This document shows positions 14,974-22,691 of a stretch of 26,726 bases of DNA, piece by piece. The first letter of the stretch is position 1. The number at the start of each line of letters is the position of its first letter. This DNA is from Gudongella sp964607545. Its GTDB lineage: Bacteria; Bacillota; Clostridia; Tissierellales; Tissierellaceae. The translations under genes were made by a program, and so were the position numbers. The notes below the pieces were generated by a model that ran no database searches, had not been told where the DNA came from, and saw only the letters and a list, made by a program, of their open reading frames with translations. The stretch spans positions 1 through 26,726 of the forward strand of contig CAZSLV010000014.1 in NCBI GenBank assembly GCA_964607545.1, given 5' to 3'.

Positions 14974-15839
14974 ATTTTTTCCTCCCCGTATAGTAAATTT
15001 ATTATATTCTCATATATACCCTTAATTGCTTCTTTTGACTTACCTTCCTTATCAACTAGGGTAAGTCCATCGTTAACCAAACTTACCGCAGCCTTATCAA
15101 AAGGAATTTTTCCTACAAAATCTAGCTTCTTATCCTGGCAAAATTTTTCTATTTTATCAGAATTTTCCTTGTGCAAGTCATATTTATTTATACAAACTAC
15201 TACTTTTGCAGGGAAGCCTCTAGAAGTTTGAACTATCCGCTCCATATCAGAAAAGCCTGAAAGGGTAGGTTCTGTAACTAGTAAAACTATATCCACCCCA
15301 CTTATTGAAGCTATAACAGGACACCCAATACCAGGAGACCCATCTATAATAGCGAGGGAGGCATCTGTATTTTTGATTAAGTCTTTTTTTACTTGAGTAA
15401 CTAAAAGACCAGAGTTACCACTGCCCATTAAGAGCTCTGCTGTTGAAAATACTGTATCATTTTTATACAAGCTTAAATTACCAGTAATTCTTCCTTTCAT
15501 ATCGATAGCATCTGTTGGGCAAACCAAGGTGCAAACAGCACAACCCTCGCATGCATAATAGTCTACAGAGTAGCCTCCATTAACCTTTATTGCATCAAAC
15601 CTACAATTTTGCCTACATAAATCGCAAGATATACACTTATCTTGGTTTATCCTTGCAACATCTAGGCCATAAAAGTCAGTTTTTTTAGCTTCTTTTGTTT
15701 GTTCCATGACCAAATGCAAGTTAGGGGCATCCACATCGCAATCAGCAAAGGCTCTTGCTGATGAAATCTTAATTAAGGAGCTAGCAAGTGTAGTCTTACC
15801 AGTCCCACCTTTTCCACTAAGTATTAGGACTTGCTTCAT
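14970..15839 (-). CDS. MinD-superfamily P-loop ATPase with two-cluster ferredoxin insert (second copy)
   Basis: About 289 residues from the ATG at 15837-15839. The open frame extends further upstream, but AAGGAGG sits six bases before this ATG and the protein then begins MKQVLILSGKGGTGKTT, the usual N-terminus with the deviant Walker A. A ferredoxin insert has two CxxCxxCxxxC motifs (CISCDLCRQNC and CEGCAVCTLVC), enough for two 4Fe-4S clusters. SLAIIDGSPGIGCPV carries the second conserved motif. It overlaps the end of the first copy by 23 bases. These tandem ATPases are typical of ORP-like loci in anaerobes, probably maturing or delivering a metal cluster or acting in positioning; the precise role is unsettled. 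Confidence 0.88.
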   Translation of the reverse strand: MKQVLILSGKGGTGKTTLASSLIKISSARAFADCDVDAPNLHLVMEQTKEAKKTDFYGLDVARINQDKCISCDLCRQNCRFDAIKVNGGYSVDYYACEGCAVCTLVCPTDAIDMKGRITGNLSLYKNDTVFSTAELLMGSGNSGLLVTQVKKDLIKNTDASLAIIDGSPGIGCPVIASISGVDIVLLVTEPTLSGFSDMERIVQTSRGFPAKVVVCINKYDLHKENSDKIEKFCQDKKLDFVGKIPFDKAAVSLVNDGLTLVDKEGKSKEAIKGIYENIINLLYGEEKI

Positions 15840-16674
15840 GCTTAACCTCCTTAAGTACCTTATCCAATAAATCTTTAAAGACTGCTTTAAAATTTTCGTC
15901 ATATTCAACTACTAGCTTACCCTCAGCATTAAGCTTGCCAAGTTCCTTATTAAAAGGTATATCAGTTAAAATTTTTATGTTATTTTCAATACAATAAGCC
16001 TTTGAAGGATTGTCGTCTCCAAGTGACTTATTTAAGACTACAGCGTGGGGCTTTTTAAACATTTTTACTAATTCATGAACCATTTTTAAATTATGGGACC
16101 CAAATATAGAAGGTTCAGCAACTAATATACAATAATCTGCATCCTTTATTGAATCCATGACCACGCAGGCACTTCCTGGAGGGGCATCTATTATAACTAA
16201 GGGATCACCTTCTCCTACCTTATCAAGTAAGCTCCCTATAATTGCCGTTCCAGATTCTTCTCCTGGTAGGAGTCTACCTGTATAAACCTTAGTGTTTTTA
16301 TAAACTCTAGATTCTACTTGGCCTATTTCTCTTTCTATCTCATATATAGCATCTTGTGGACAAACAAGCTTACAACCGCCACAAGAGTGGCAAATTTTAT
16401 CAAAAACTATAACTTGCTTTTGAACAAAAGCAAGTGCATTAAACCTACAAAATTCTACACATTTTTTACACCCATCGCAAAGAGTATTATCTACTCTTGG
16501 TATGGGAAGACTTACCTTTGATGTGGAAAGAAGGGGCCCATTTAAGAAAAGATGGCCATTGGGCTCCTCCACATCGCAATCTAAATAAATGGAAGAATCT
16601 GAGCTTCTTGCTAGGTTGGTTGCTACAAAGGTCTTACCAGTTCCTCCCTTACCACTAAGAATAGCTATCTTCAT
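15817..16674 (-). CDS. MinD-superfamily P-loop ATPase with two-cluster ferredoxin insert (first copy)
   Basis: A 285-residue paralogue of the next gene. It starts MKIAILSGKGGTGKT with deviant Walker A at 7-15. The ferredoxin insert is at about 62-112 with CDGCKKCVEFC and CHSCGGCKLVC, two 4Fe-4S sites, followed by VIIDAPPGSACVV and ILVAEPSIFGSHNL. Its ATG shares its first base with the TAG of the NifX-like gene upstream in transcription (16674), so coupling is likely. With its paralogue it may form a heterodimer, as both copies keep complete ATP-binding and cluster-binding residues. Confidence 0.88.
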   Translation of the reverse strand: MKIAILSGKGGTGKTFVATNLARSSDSSIYLDCDVEEPNGHLFLNGPLLSTSKVSLPIPRVDNTLCDGCKKCVEFCRFNALAFVQKQVIVFDKICHSCGGCKLVCPQDAIYEIEREIGQVESRVYKNTKVYTGRLLPGEESGTAIIGSLLDKVGEGDPLVIIDAPPGSACVVMDSIKDADYCILVAEPSIFGSHNLKMVHELVKMFKKPHAVVLNKSLGDDNPSKAYCIENNIKILTDIPFNKELGKLNAEGKLVVEYDENFKAVFKDLLDKVLKEVKHEASPNT

Positions 16675-17033
16675 TAGTCTTTGTGGTAACCTTCATGAAT
16701 ATTATTAAGTTGCTCTAACTTACCATCCTTAAGTAAAAGCACATTGTCCATAAGTGAGCCTTCTTTAGATTCATACATTTTCATATTTGCAGCCTTAATA
16801 ACCATTGCAGCATTTTCACCTAATTGAGGTGTAATAATAAGATCAGCCTTTTCTTCTACTACAAGAGATGCAGCCTTTACCCCTGCTCCACCTTGAGCTG
16901 TAGCAGCTTCATTTACTATAAACTTACCCTCATTAGTAGTATCATCGTATATAAAATAAAATGGTGCCCGTCCAAAAGAACCAGAAACTGGACTATTCAT
17001 ATCTTCTTTATCTGCTGGTATACCTATTATCAT
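16674..17033 (-). CDS. NifX/NifB-C-terminal-like family protein (first copy)
   Basis: A 119-residue member of the dinitrogenase iron-molybdenum cofactor family. It begins MIIGIPADKEDMNSPVSGSF and has GRAPFYFIYD, AATAQGGAGVKAAS and the IITPQLGENAA segment. Unlike the copy at 14635 it has no cysteine and lacks the CEDHDH tail, so it may not bind metal in the same way. It lies 13 bases after the DUF5320 gene and touches the next ATPase gene. Cofactor binding is inferred from the family. Confidence 0.82.
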   Translation of the reverse strand: MIIGIPADKEDMNSPVSGSFGRAPFYFIYDDTTNEGKFIVNEAATAQGGAGVKAASLVVEEKADLIITPQLGENAAMVIKAANMKMYESKEGSLMDNVLLLKDGKLEQLNNIHEGYHKD

Positions 17034-17046
17034 ATTATTTATCCCC

Positions 17047-17313
17047 CTAATCTTCTTTTGTATTTCCTAGTGCCTCTTTTACTGCCTTTAGTTCTTCCTC
17101 AAGAGACCTCATATGGTCTTGTAACATTTCTCTTTCCGATACCATAGGTGCAAAGCCTAAGCCTCTTTTAAACCCCCTACCCATACCGCAAGCCATTCTT
17201 CTACCGCCATATCCCCTTGCATCATAGGATTGACTTCTTTCTGCACAATAACCCATTCCTCTTCCACTAAGTGGTCCTTGACCAAGCGGACCTGTACCAT
17301 TATATCTAGGCAT
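17047..17313 (-). CDS. DUF5320-family small glycine-rich protein
   Basis: An 88-residue protein beginning MPRYNGTGPLGQGPLSGRGM, the recognisable start of DUF5320 proteins. A Gly/Arg-rich region (residues 1-55, with two cysteines) is followed by a charged coiled-coil-like C-terminus (about 60-85, SLEEELKAVKEALG). The function is unknown; the family almost always travels with NifX-like and MinD-ferredoxin genes. It is first in the cluster: AAGGAGG precedes the ATG and the consensus promoter lies 43 bases upstream. Confidence 0.82.
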   Translation of the reverse strand: MPRYNGTGPLGQGPLSGRGMGYCAERSQSYDARGYGGRRMACGMGRGFKRGLGFAPMVSEREMLQDHMRSLEEELKAVKEALGNTKED

Positions 17314-17355
17314 AACTATTCCTCCTTAAAATGTTTTACTTATCCTTACACTTAA

Positions 17356-17383
17356 ATTATACATGATTGTGGGCATATGTCAA
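17356..17383 (-). promoter_or_regulatory. Consensus sigma-A promoter of the NifX/MinD cluster
   Basis: On the minus strand TTGACA (17383-17378) and TATAAT (17361-17356) are both perfect, spacing 16. The start should fall near 17349, giving a leader of about 36 bases. This is the best sigma-A promoter in the window. Confidence 0.85.
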
Positions 17384-17482
17384 TAACTATTTGAAATTTC
17401 TAGGTCAATTTCTTATTCTTTTCCAAAAGATATGATAAAATAGTATTGATTAAGTTTAAAAAAAGAATTTGGAGGTGGTTTC

Positions 17483-18160
17483 TTGAATCGCTACTCTAGA
17501 AATATAGGAAGCATTACTATAGAGGAAAATAAAAAGCTAAAAGAATCTAGAGTTTGTGTGGTTGGGTGTGGAGGCTTGGGTGGTTATGTAATAGAGATGC
17601 TAGCTAGGATGGGGGTTGGAGAAATCACTGCCGTTGATAATGATGTATTTGAAGAAAGTAATTTAAATAGGCAAATCTTATCAAATGAATCTAACCTTGC
17701 TAGTAAAAAGGCCCTTGTTGCAAAGGACCACATAGAAAGGATTAATTCAAATGTAAAAGTACACCCTGTAGTTGAATATTTAAATGAAGTTAATGCAAAA
17801 TCAATACTAAAAGACCACCATGTAATAGTAGATGCCCTAGATAACATACCATCTAGATTTATCCTTCAAGAAGCTTCTTCTTTTTTAAAGATTCCTATGG
17901 TTCATGGAGCAATAGGGGGATTTTATGGACAAGTTTCTACAATTTATCCTATGGATAAAGGTTTAAAGAAAATCTATGTAAATAAAGACCAAATTGGTAT
18001 AGAAAGAGAATTAGGAAACCCATCTTTTACCCCAGGTTTAATTAGTTCAATCCAAGTAAGTGAAGTTATTAAAATCTTAATAGGTAGGGGGGAGGTATTA
18101 AGAAATAAACTCCTATATATTGACCTATTAAACTTAGATTTTGAAATTTTAAACTTATAG
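17483..18160 (+). CDS. ThiF/MoeB/HesA-family adenylyltransferase-like protein
   Basis: A 225-residue E1-like protein expected to adenylate the C-terminus of a sulfur-carrier protein. It has the nucleotide loop VVGCGGLGG (26-34), VDNDVFEESNLNRQ (51-64) with the Arg that contacts ATP, DALDNIPSR with the Mg-binding Asp, and a C-terminal QVSEVIKILIG helix. It lacks the two CxxC zinc motifs and any downstream catalytic cysteine of many relatives; its only cysteines lie near the Walker-like loop. The start is TTG at 17483 with GGAGGTGG directly upstream (17471-17478). No carrier protein, rhodanese or MoaD gene is nearby, so whether it serves molybdopterin, thiamine or something else is open. It is divergent from the NifX/MinD cluster. 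Confidence 0.82.
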   Translation: MNRYSRNIGSITIEENKKLKESRVCVVGCGGLGGYVIEMLARMGVGEITAVDNDVFEESNLNRQILSNESNLASKKALVAKDHIERINSNVKVHPVVEYLNEVNAKSILKDHHVIVDALDNIPSRFILQEASSFLKIPMVHGAIGGFYGQVSTIYPMDKGLKKIYVNKDQIGIERELGNPSFTPGLISSIQVSEVIKILIGRGEVLRNKLLYIDLLNLDFEILNL

Positions 18161-18211
18161 GAAAGTAAAGATTTTTTTCCTTATTTAAGTACTTGTATTT
18201 TGCTTTATTTG

Positions 18212-18240
18212 TTGGATTATCCACATGATTGTAGTATACT
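18212..18240 (+). promoter_or_regulatory. Promoter upstream of trkA, with a DnaA-box match in the spacer
   Basis: TTGGAT (18212-18217) and TATACT (18235-18240) are 17 bases apart. The spacer contains TTATCCACA at 18217-18225, a perfect 9-mer DnaA box, possibly by chance. The start should be near 18247, giving a leader of about 93 bases. Confidence 0.5.
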
Positions 18241-18277
18241 AGAATGGACATAAGAAGAGAATAAAATGAATTAACAT

Positions 18278-18311
18278 CCTCCATGATATAGTTTATGGAG
18301 GCTTGTTTTCT
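18278..18311 (+). terminator. Terminator-like hairpin in the trkA leader
   Basis: CCTCCAT (18278-18284) pairs with ATGGAGG (18295-18301) around a ten-base loop that can close by two more pairs, then a T-rich tail CTTGTTTTCT. It lies between the promoter at 18212-18240 and the trkA start, so it either ends readthrough from the ThiF-like gene or attenuates trkA. Confidence 0.5.
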
Positions 18312-18339
18312 AAATTAAAGAAATAGATGAGGTGAAGTA

Positions 18340-19746
18340 ATGAAAGCTATGATCGTGGGTGCGGGAAAACTTGGAGCAAAGTTGGCTGAGTTTTTTGTTG
18401 CAGAAAAAATAGATGTTACGGTTATGGATAGCAGTGCTAAGGTTTTGGAGAGGTTAAATGAGCATTTGGATGTATTAACTGTCGTTGCAAATGGGATAGA
18501 CATAAAAATTATGAGAGAACTTGGTATAGAAGATTATGATCTCTTAGTAGGGACGACAGAAAATGATGAAACAAATACTCTTATCTGTACCCTAGCTAAA
18601 AAGCTTGGTTGCAGTCAAACCATAGCAAGGATAAGGAATCCTGACTATATGCAACAAATTGACTTTATAAAGGAAGAACTTGGTATAGACCACATCATAA
18701 ATCCAGACCTGGCTACAGCCCTTGCTATGGAAAAGTATTTATTAAAGAGCTATAGTTTTTACACTGATGATTTTGCAAGTGGGAAGGTACAAATGATAGA
18801 TTTTAACGCTGGGGCCGATACAGATTTTGTAGGCAAGCAAATAAAAGACATTGAGGGTTTAGACAAACTCTTGATAACTGCAATTTCAAGAGAAGGAACC
18901 CTAACAATCCCAAATGGGTCAACTGAAATTATGGCAGATGATATTATTCATATAATTGGAAATACAAAAGAAATTGAAAAAGTTAGCCAAAGACTTGGCG
19001 ATGATTATAGGAAGAAAATGATAAGTAAGGTTATGATTTTAGGTGGGGGTAATGTTGGATATTACTTAGCTAGTAGGCTATCCTACAATAAGATTCAAGT
19101 AACCTTGGTTGAACAAGACAAAGAAAGGTGTCAGCACTTATCTGAGATCTTAGATAATGTCTTAATCATACATGGTGATGGAACTGATATCCACCTACTA
19201 GAGGAAGAAAACTTATCTTCTATGGATGCCTTTGTTGGGGTAACAGGTTTTGATGAAGAAAACCTACTAATGGCTTTAATGGCTAAACAAGCTGGGGTAC
19301 CAAAGACAGTAGCTAAAATTAGCAGGTCAAATTATATAAAGATAATCGATAGGTTAAACATAGATGCAGCTATAAACCCTGTATATATTACAGCCTCTAG
19401 CATCCTAAAGTATATCAGGGGAGGAAAGGTAATTTCTGTTTCCCTCCTTTTAGGTGGCAATGCAGAAGTTACAGAAATTATAATTGACAAGGACTTGCCT
19501 GTTATAGGTAAGAAGATTATGGAAATAAACCTACCAAAGGGTTTGATAATCGGAGCCATTGTAAGAGGGAATGATGTAATAATTCCAAAGGGAAATACAG
19601 AGTTAATGGTTAATGACAGGATAGTTGTATTTTGCTTATCTGAAAACTTGACGGGGTTAAAGACATTCTTTATGCCAGAAAAGGGAGGTTTGTTTAGTGA
19701 ATTATGGAATCGTAAAAAGAGTACTAGGAAGCTTACTGATAATTGA
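18340..19746 (+). CDS. trkA: Trk potassium uptake regulatory subunit TrkA
   Basis: A 468-residue peripheral membrane protein that gates the TrkH potassium channel in response to nucleotides. It is a tandem duplication: RCK_N with VGAGKLGAKLAE (6-17) and RCK_C, then a second RCK_N with ILGGGNVGYYLA (about 229-240) and a second RCK_C. Both nucleotide-binding GxGxxG loops are complete, as is the length. GAGGTGAAGTA precedes the ATG. trkH begins inside its last 50 bases in another frame, so the two are coupled. Confidence 0.94.
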   Translation: MKAMIVGAGKLGAKLAEFFVAEKIDVTVMDSSAKVLERLNEHLDVLTVVANGIDIKIMRELGIEDYDLLVGTTENDETNTLICTLAKKLGCSQTIARIRNPDYMQQIDFIKEELGIDHIINPDLATALAMEKYLLKSYSFYTDDFASGKVQMIDFNAGADTDFVGKQIKDIEGLDKLLITAISREGTLTIPNGSTEIMADDIIHIIGNTKEIEKVSQRLGDDYRKKMISKVMILGGGNVGYYLASRLSYNKIQVTLVEQDKERCQHLSEILDNVLIIHGDGTDIHLLEEENLSSMDAFVGVTGFDEENLLMALMAKQAGVPKTVAKISRSNYIKIIDRLNIDAAINPVYITASSILKYIRGGKVISVSLLLGGNAEVTEIIIDKDLPVIGKKIMEINLPKGLIIGAIVRGNDVIIPKGNTELMVNDRIVVFCLSENLTGLKTFFMPEKGGLFSELWNRKKSTRKLTDN

Positions 19747-21145
19747 AGCTTTCTTAATGGTTCCTTCCTACCTAATAGCCTTGGGAGAAAAGGGGCCAGA
19801 TAGAATTCCATTTCTTTTAACTATATTACTTACTCTTTTAATTGGATTTTTAATGACTAGGGCAAGGTCTACACACGACTCCATTAGCCCTAAAGAAGGC
19901 CTAGCTATAGTTGCAGTAGGCTGGGTTTTTGCCTCCATACTGGGTGCCCTCCCCTTGTACTTTTCAGGAAGTACCCCAACTTATGTAGATGCTTTTTTTG
20001 AAATAGTATCGGGTTTTACAACTACAGGGGCTACCATTATGACAGATATAGAAAGCTTACCAAAGGGGATACTCTTTTGGAGGTCCTTTACCCATTGGAT
20101 TGGGGGGATGGGGATCCTGGTCTTTACCCTGGCCCTACTTCCAGCACTGGGAATTGGGGGTTTTCAAATTTTCAAGGCTGAATCTCCTGGGCCTGTGGCA
20201 GGTAAGATAGCTCCAAGATTAAAGGATACTGCTAAAATTTTATATATAACATACATTACAATTACCCTAGCAGAAGTCATCTTATTAGCATTGGGTGGAA
20301 TGAGCATATATGAGGCATTTCTTCATACATTTGGAACAGTAGGTACTGGAGGATTTTCATCAAGGGCTGATAGTATAGGTGCCTTTGATAGTTCCTATAT
20401 CCACATGGTAATAGCAGTTTTCATGGTTGCATCAGGAGTGAACTTTTCTTTGTATTATTCATTTTTTAGGGGTAAACCCTCAGGTTTTATAAAGGATGAA
20501 GAGTTTAAACTTTATATAGGCATAATACTTGTAGCAACACTAGCTATAACTATAGACTTGTGGCTGGTATCCTACCACGATATTTTATACTCCCTAAGGG
20601 ATGCCTTCTTCCAAGTTGCATCTATTATAACAACAACAGGGTATGGAACCGCAAACTTTGATACTTGGCCAACCTTTAGTAAGGGAATACTATTAATCCT
20701 AATGTTTGTAGGGGCAAGCGCTGGATCAACAGGTGGGGGTATGAAGGTAATCAGAGTCTTGGTTATGTTTAAGCTTATAAAACGAGAAGTTGGGAAGCTT
20801 TACCACCCTAGAGCAGTTATGCCTGTAAAGGTAAATAACAAGGTTATGCAAAATGAAACAATAGCCAAGATAAATAGCTTTTTAGCCCTTTATCTTTTAA
20901 TATTTATATTTTCAACCCTCTTGGTTTCATTAGAACAAGTGGACTTAGTTACGGCAGGTTCTGCAGTTGCAGCAACCCTAGGAAATATAGGTCCAGGTTT
21001 AGAGTTAGTTGGACCAGTAATGAACTATGACTTCTTTTCAATCCCAACCAAGTTGTGGCTATCCTTCCTAATGCTTTTAGGAAGGCTTGAACTATTCACA
21101 ATAATAGCTTTAATCGCACCAAAAAATTGGAGAATTGACGTATAG
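19697..21145 (+). CDS. trkH: Trk potassium uptake channel subunit TrkH
   Basis: A 482-residue membrane protein with four membrane-pore-membrane repeats forming the potassium pathway. The four selectivity-filter segments can be read: TTTGATIMTD, TVGTGGFSSR, TTTGYGTANF and LGNIGPGLEL. The start is GTG at 19697, with AAGGGAGG at 19681-19688 eight bases upstream, which selects this start within trkA. It ends KNWRIDV after a GRLELFT segment typical of the family. With TrkA it imports potassium. Confidence 0.94.
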   Translation: MNYGIVKRVLGSLLIIEAFLMVPSYLIALGEKGPDRIPFLLTILLTLLIGFLMTRARSTHDSISPKEGLAIVAVGWVFASILGALPLYFSGSTPTYVDAFFEIVSGFTTTGATIMTDIESLPKGILFWRSFTHWIGGMGILVFTLALLPALGIGGFQIFKAESPGPVAGKIAPRLKDTAKILYITYITITLAEVILLALGGMSIYEAFLHTFGTVGTGGFSSRADSIGAFDSSYIHMVIAVFMVASGVNFSLYYSFFRGKPSGFIKDEEFKLYIGIILVATLAITIDLWLVSYHDILYSLRDAFFQVASIITTTGYGTANFDTWPTFSKGILLILMFVGASAGSTGGGMKVIRVLVMFKLIKREVGKLYHPRAVMPVKVNNKVMQNETIAKINSFLALYLLIFIFSTLLVSLEQVDLVTAGSAVAATLGNIGPGLELVGPVMNYDFFSIPTKLWLSFLMLLGRLELFTIIALIAPKNWRIDV

Positions 21146-21181
21146 CAATTTCAAGTAATTAAAAATTATTATTTAGGTGAT

Positions 21182-21298
21182 ATGATGGATAAGTTAACTT
21201 CTAGAAAACACAATAGGTTAAAAAACCATGATCATATTATAAGAAATGAAAGAGAGTACATAAAAGCTCTTAAAATATATGGAGGAGAATCCTCTTAA
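21182..21298 (+). CDS. Possible 38-residue basic small protein
   Basis: An ATG at 21182 (or 21185) opens 38 codons to TAA at 21296-21298 in the gap after trkH. The peptide is hydrophilic and basic, rich in Lys, Arg, His and Asn (KLTSRKHNRLKNHDH), and ends YGGESS. AGGTGA at 21175-21180 is close to the first ATG and better spaced for the second. No family is recognised. It could be a genuine small protein or chance. Confidence 0.3.
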   Translation: MMDKLTSRKHNRLKNHDHIIRNEREYIKALKIYGGESS

Positions 21299-21339
21299 AT
21301 GGGAAGAAGATACTTATTACAAATATAATAACACTTAAG

Positions 21340-21353
21340 CGAACGTGTGTTTG
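21340..21353. promoter_or_regulatory. LexA (SOS) operator
   Basis: CGAACGTGTGTTTG matches the Gram-positive LexA/DinR box CGAAC-RNRY-GTTYC at 13 of 14 positions. Its last three bases overlap the -35 of the promoter at 21351-21379, the usual place for repression, and the gene downstream is a predicted DNA-repair enzyme. Confidence 0.8.
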
Positions 21354-21379
21354 AATATGGTTTTAAAATATGTTATAAT
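21351..21379 (+). promoter_or_regulatory. Sigma-A promoter of the radical SAM operon
   Basis: TTGAAT (21351-21356) and TATAAT (21374-21379) are 17 bases apart, and TGT before the -10 gives an extended TGnTATAAT. The start should be near 21386, leaving a leader of about 28 bases with GGGGTGA at 21400-21406. Confidence 0.75.
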
Positions 21380-21413
21380 CACCTTAAGGATATATCTTTG
21401 GGGTGATTTTTTT

Positions 21414-22691
21414 ATGGACGCAATAAATAAATTAAAAATCTTAGCAGATGCTGCAAAATATGATGTTTCATGTTCATCTAGTAATAGCAATAGAAAAAAC
21501 ACTAAAAATGGACTTGGTAATGCATCAGAAGCTGGCATATGTCACAGTTGGAGCGATGATGGCAGGTGTATTTCCCTGCTTAAAATTTTAATGTCCAATT
21601 ACTGTATATATGATTGTGCCTATTGTGTAAACAGGATTTCAAATGACCTACCAAGGGCTACCTTTACCCCTGAAGAAATTATTGATATAACCATTAGTTT
21701 TTATAAGAGGAATTATATAGAAGGACTTTTTTTAAGTTCTGCAGTTGTAAAATCACCCGATTACACCATGGAATGTTTCTTAAAAATTGTAAAAAGCCTA
21801 AGGGAAGAAGAAAACTTTAATGGATACATACACCTAAAGGCAATCCCTGGGGCTGATAAAAAACTTCTAGACCAGGTTGGAAAGTATGTAGACAGACTAT
21901 CTGTAAATATTGAGCTACCAACAAGCGAAGGCTTAAAGATGCTTGCACCACAAAAAAAACAAGAAGAAATATTTGCCCCAATGAAAAACATCAAGGATGA
22001 AATAGATATATTTAAGGAAGAGAAAAAGAAGTATAAAAAAAGAGAATTATTCGTACCAGCAGGGCAAACAACCCAGCTAATAATCGGGGCTACAAATGAT
22101 TCAGACCATAGAATTTTAAACTTATCAGAAAGCCTATATAATTCATATGACTTAAAAAGAGTCTACTACTCAGCCTTTATACCAGTTTCAACAAACCCCC
22201 TCCTTCCATCTATATTAAAGCCCCCTTTAAGGAGGGAAAATAGGCTCTACCAGGCAGATTGGTTGCTGAGGTTTTATGGTTTTAAGGCTAAGGAATTGCT
22301 TACAGAAGATGAGCCAAACTTTGATTTAAAGATTGACCCAAAGGCCCAGTACGCCCTTAAGAACATACAAGAATACCCTGTTGAAATAAATAGGGCGGAT
22401 TATAAGACCCTCCTTAGGGTGCCAGGAATTGGTGTAAAGTCAGCTAGAAGAATAGTAACAAGTAGAAATTTTCAAAAGTTAACTTATGATGACCTTAAGA
22501 AGATGGGGGTAGTCCTTAAAAGGGCCAAGTACTTTATCCTTTGTGATGGGAAACACTATGGCTTTAAGTCAATGGATAGCGAAATGATCAAGCTAAAGTT
22601 AATTGATGATAAGGTAAATTTAGACCAAATATCTTTATTTGATTTAGGAGTAGAAGACAATGGACAAGGAAATAGCATATATTTACGATAA
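21414..22691 (+). CDS. Putative DNA modification/repair radical SAM protein (TIGR03916-like)
   Basis: About 425 residues from the ATG at 21414. The frame extends upstream to a GTG at 21345, but that lies before the -10 of the promoter, and GGGGTGA at 21400-21406 supports 21414. A radical SAM cluster motif CIYDCAYC (C64, C68, C71) binds the 4Fe-4S cluster used to cleave S-adenosylmethionine; the preceding GICHSWSDDGRC is typical of the family. A helix-hairpin-helix near 323-350 (VPGIGVKSARRIV) suggests DNA binding. The family is named for its link to TIGR03915 and uracil-DNA glycosylase; the chemistry is not established to my knowledge. It overlaps the next gene by 32 bases and has a LexA box, implying SOS induction. 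Confidence 0.92.
   Translation: MDAINKLKILADAAKYDVSCSSSNSNRKNTKNGLGNASEAGICHSWSDDGRCISLLKILMSNYCIYDCAYCVNRISNDLPRATFTPEEIIDITISFYKRNYIEGLFLSSAVVKSPDYTMECFLKIVKSLREEENFNGYIHLKAIPGADKKLLDQVGKYVDRLSVNIELPTSEGLKMLAPQKKQEEIFAPMKNIKDEIDIFKEEKKKYKKRELFVPAGQTTQLIIGATNDSDHRILNLSESLYNSYDLKRVYYSAFIPVSTNPLLPSILKPPLRRENRLYQADWLLRFYGFKAKELLTEDEPNFDLKIDPKAQYALKNIQEYPVEINRADYKTLLRVPGIGVKSARRIVTSRNFQKLTYDDLKKMGVVLKRAKYFILCDGKHYGFKSMDSEMIKLKLIDDKVNLDQISLFDLGVEDNGQGNSIYLR

Noticed and set aside
14635..17313. Nitrogen-fixation gene cluster
   Set aside because: NifX-like domains are present, but there are no nifH, D, K, E, N or B genes; the MinD-ferredoxin and DUF5320 partners fit an ORP-like locus instead.
19332..19811. 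159-codon minus-strand open frame across the trkA/trkH junction
   Set aside because: Both trkA and trkH are strongly supported on the plus strand with family motifs over this stretch; the antisense frame shows no motif or ribosome site.
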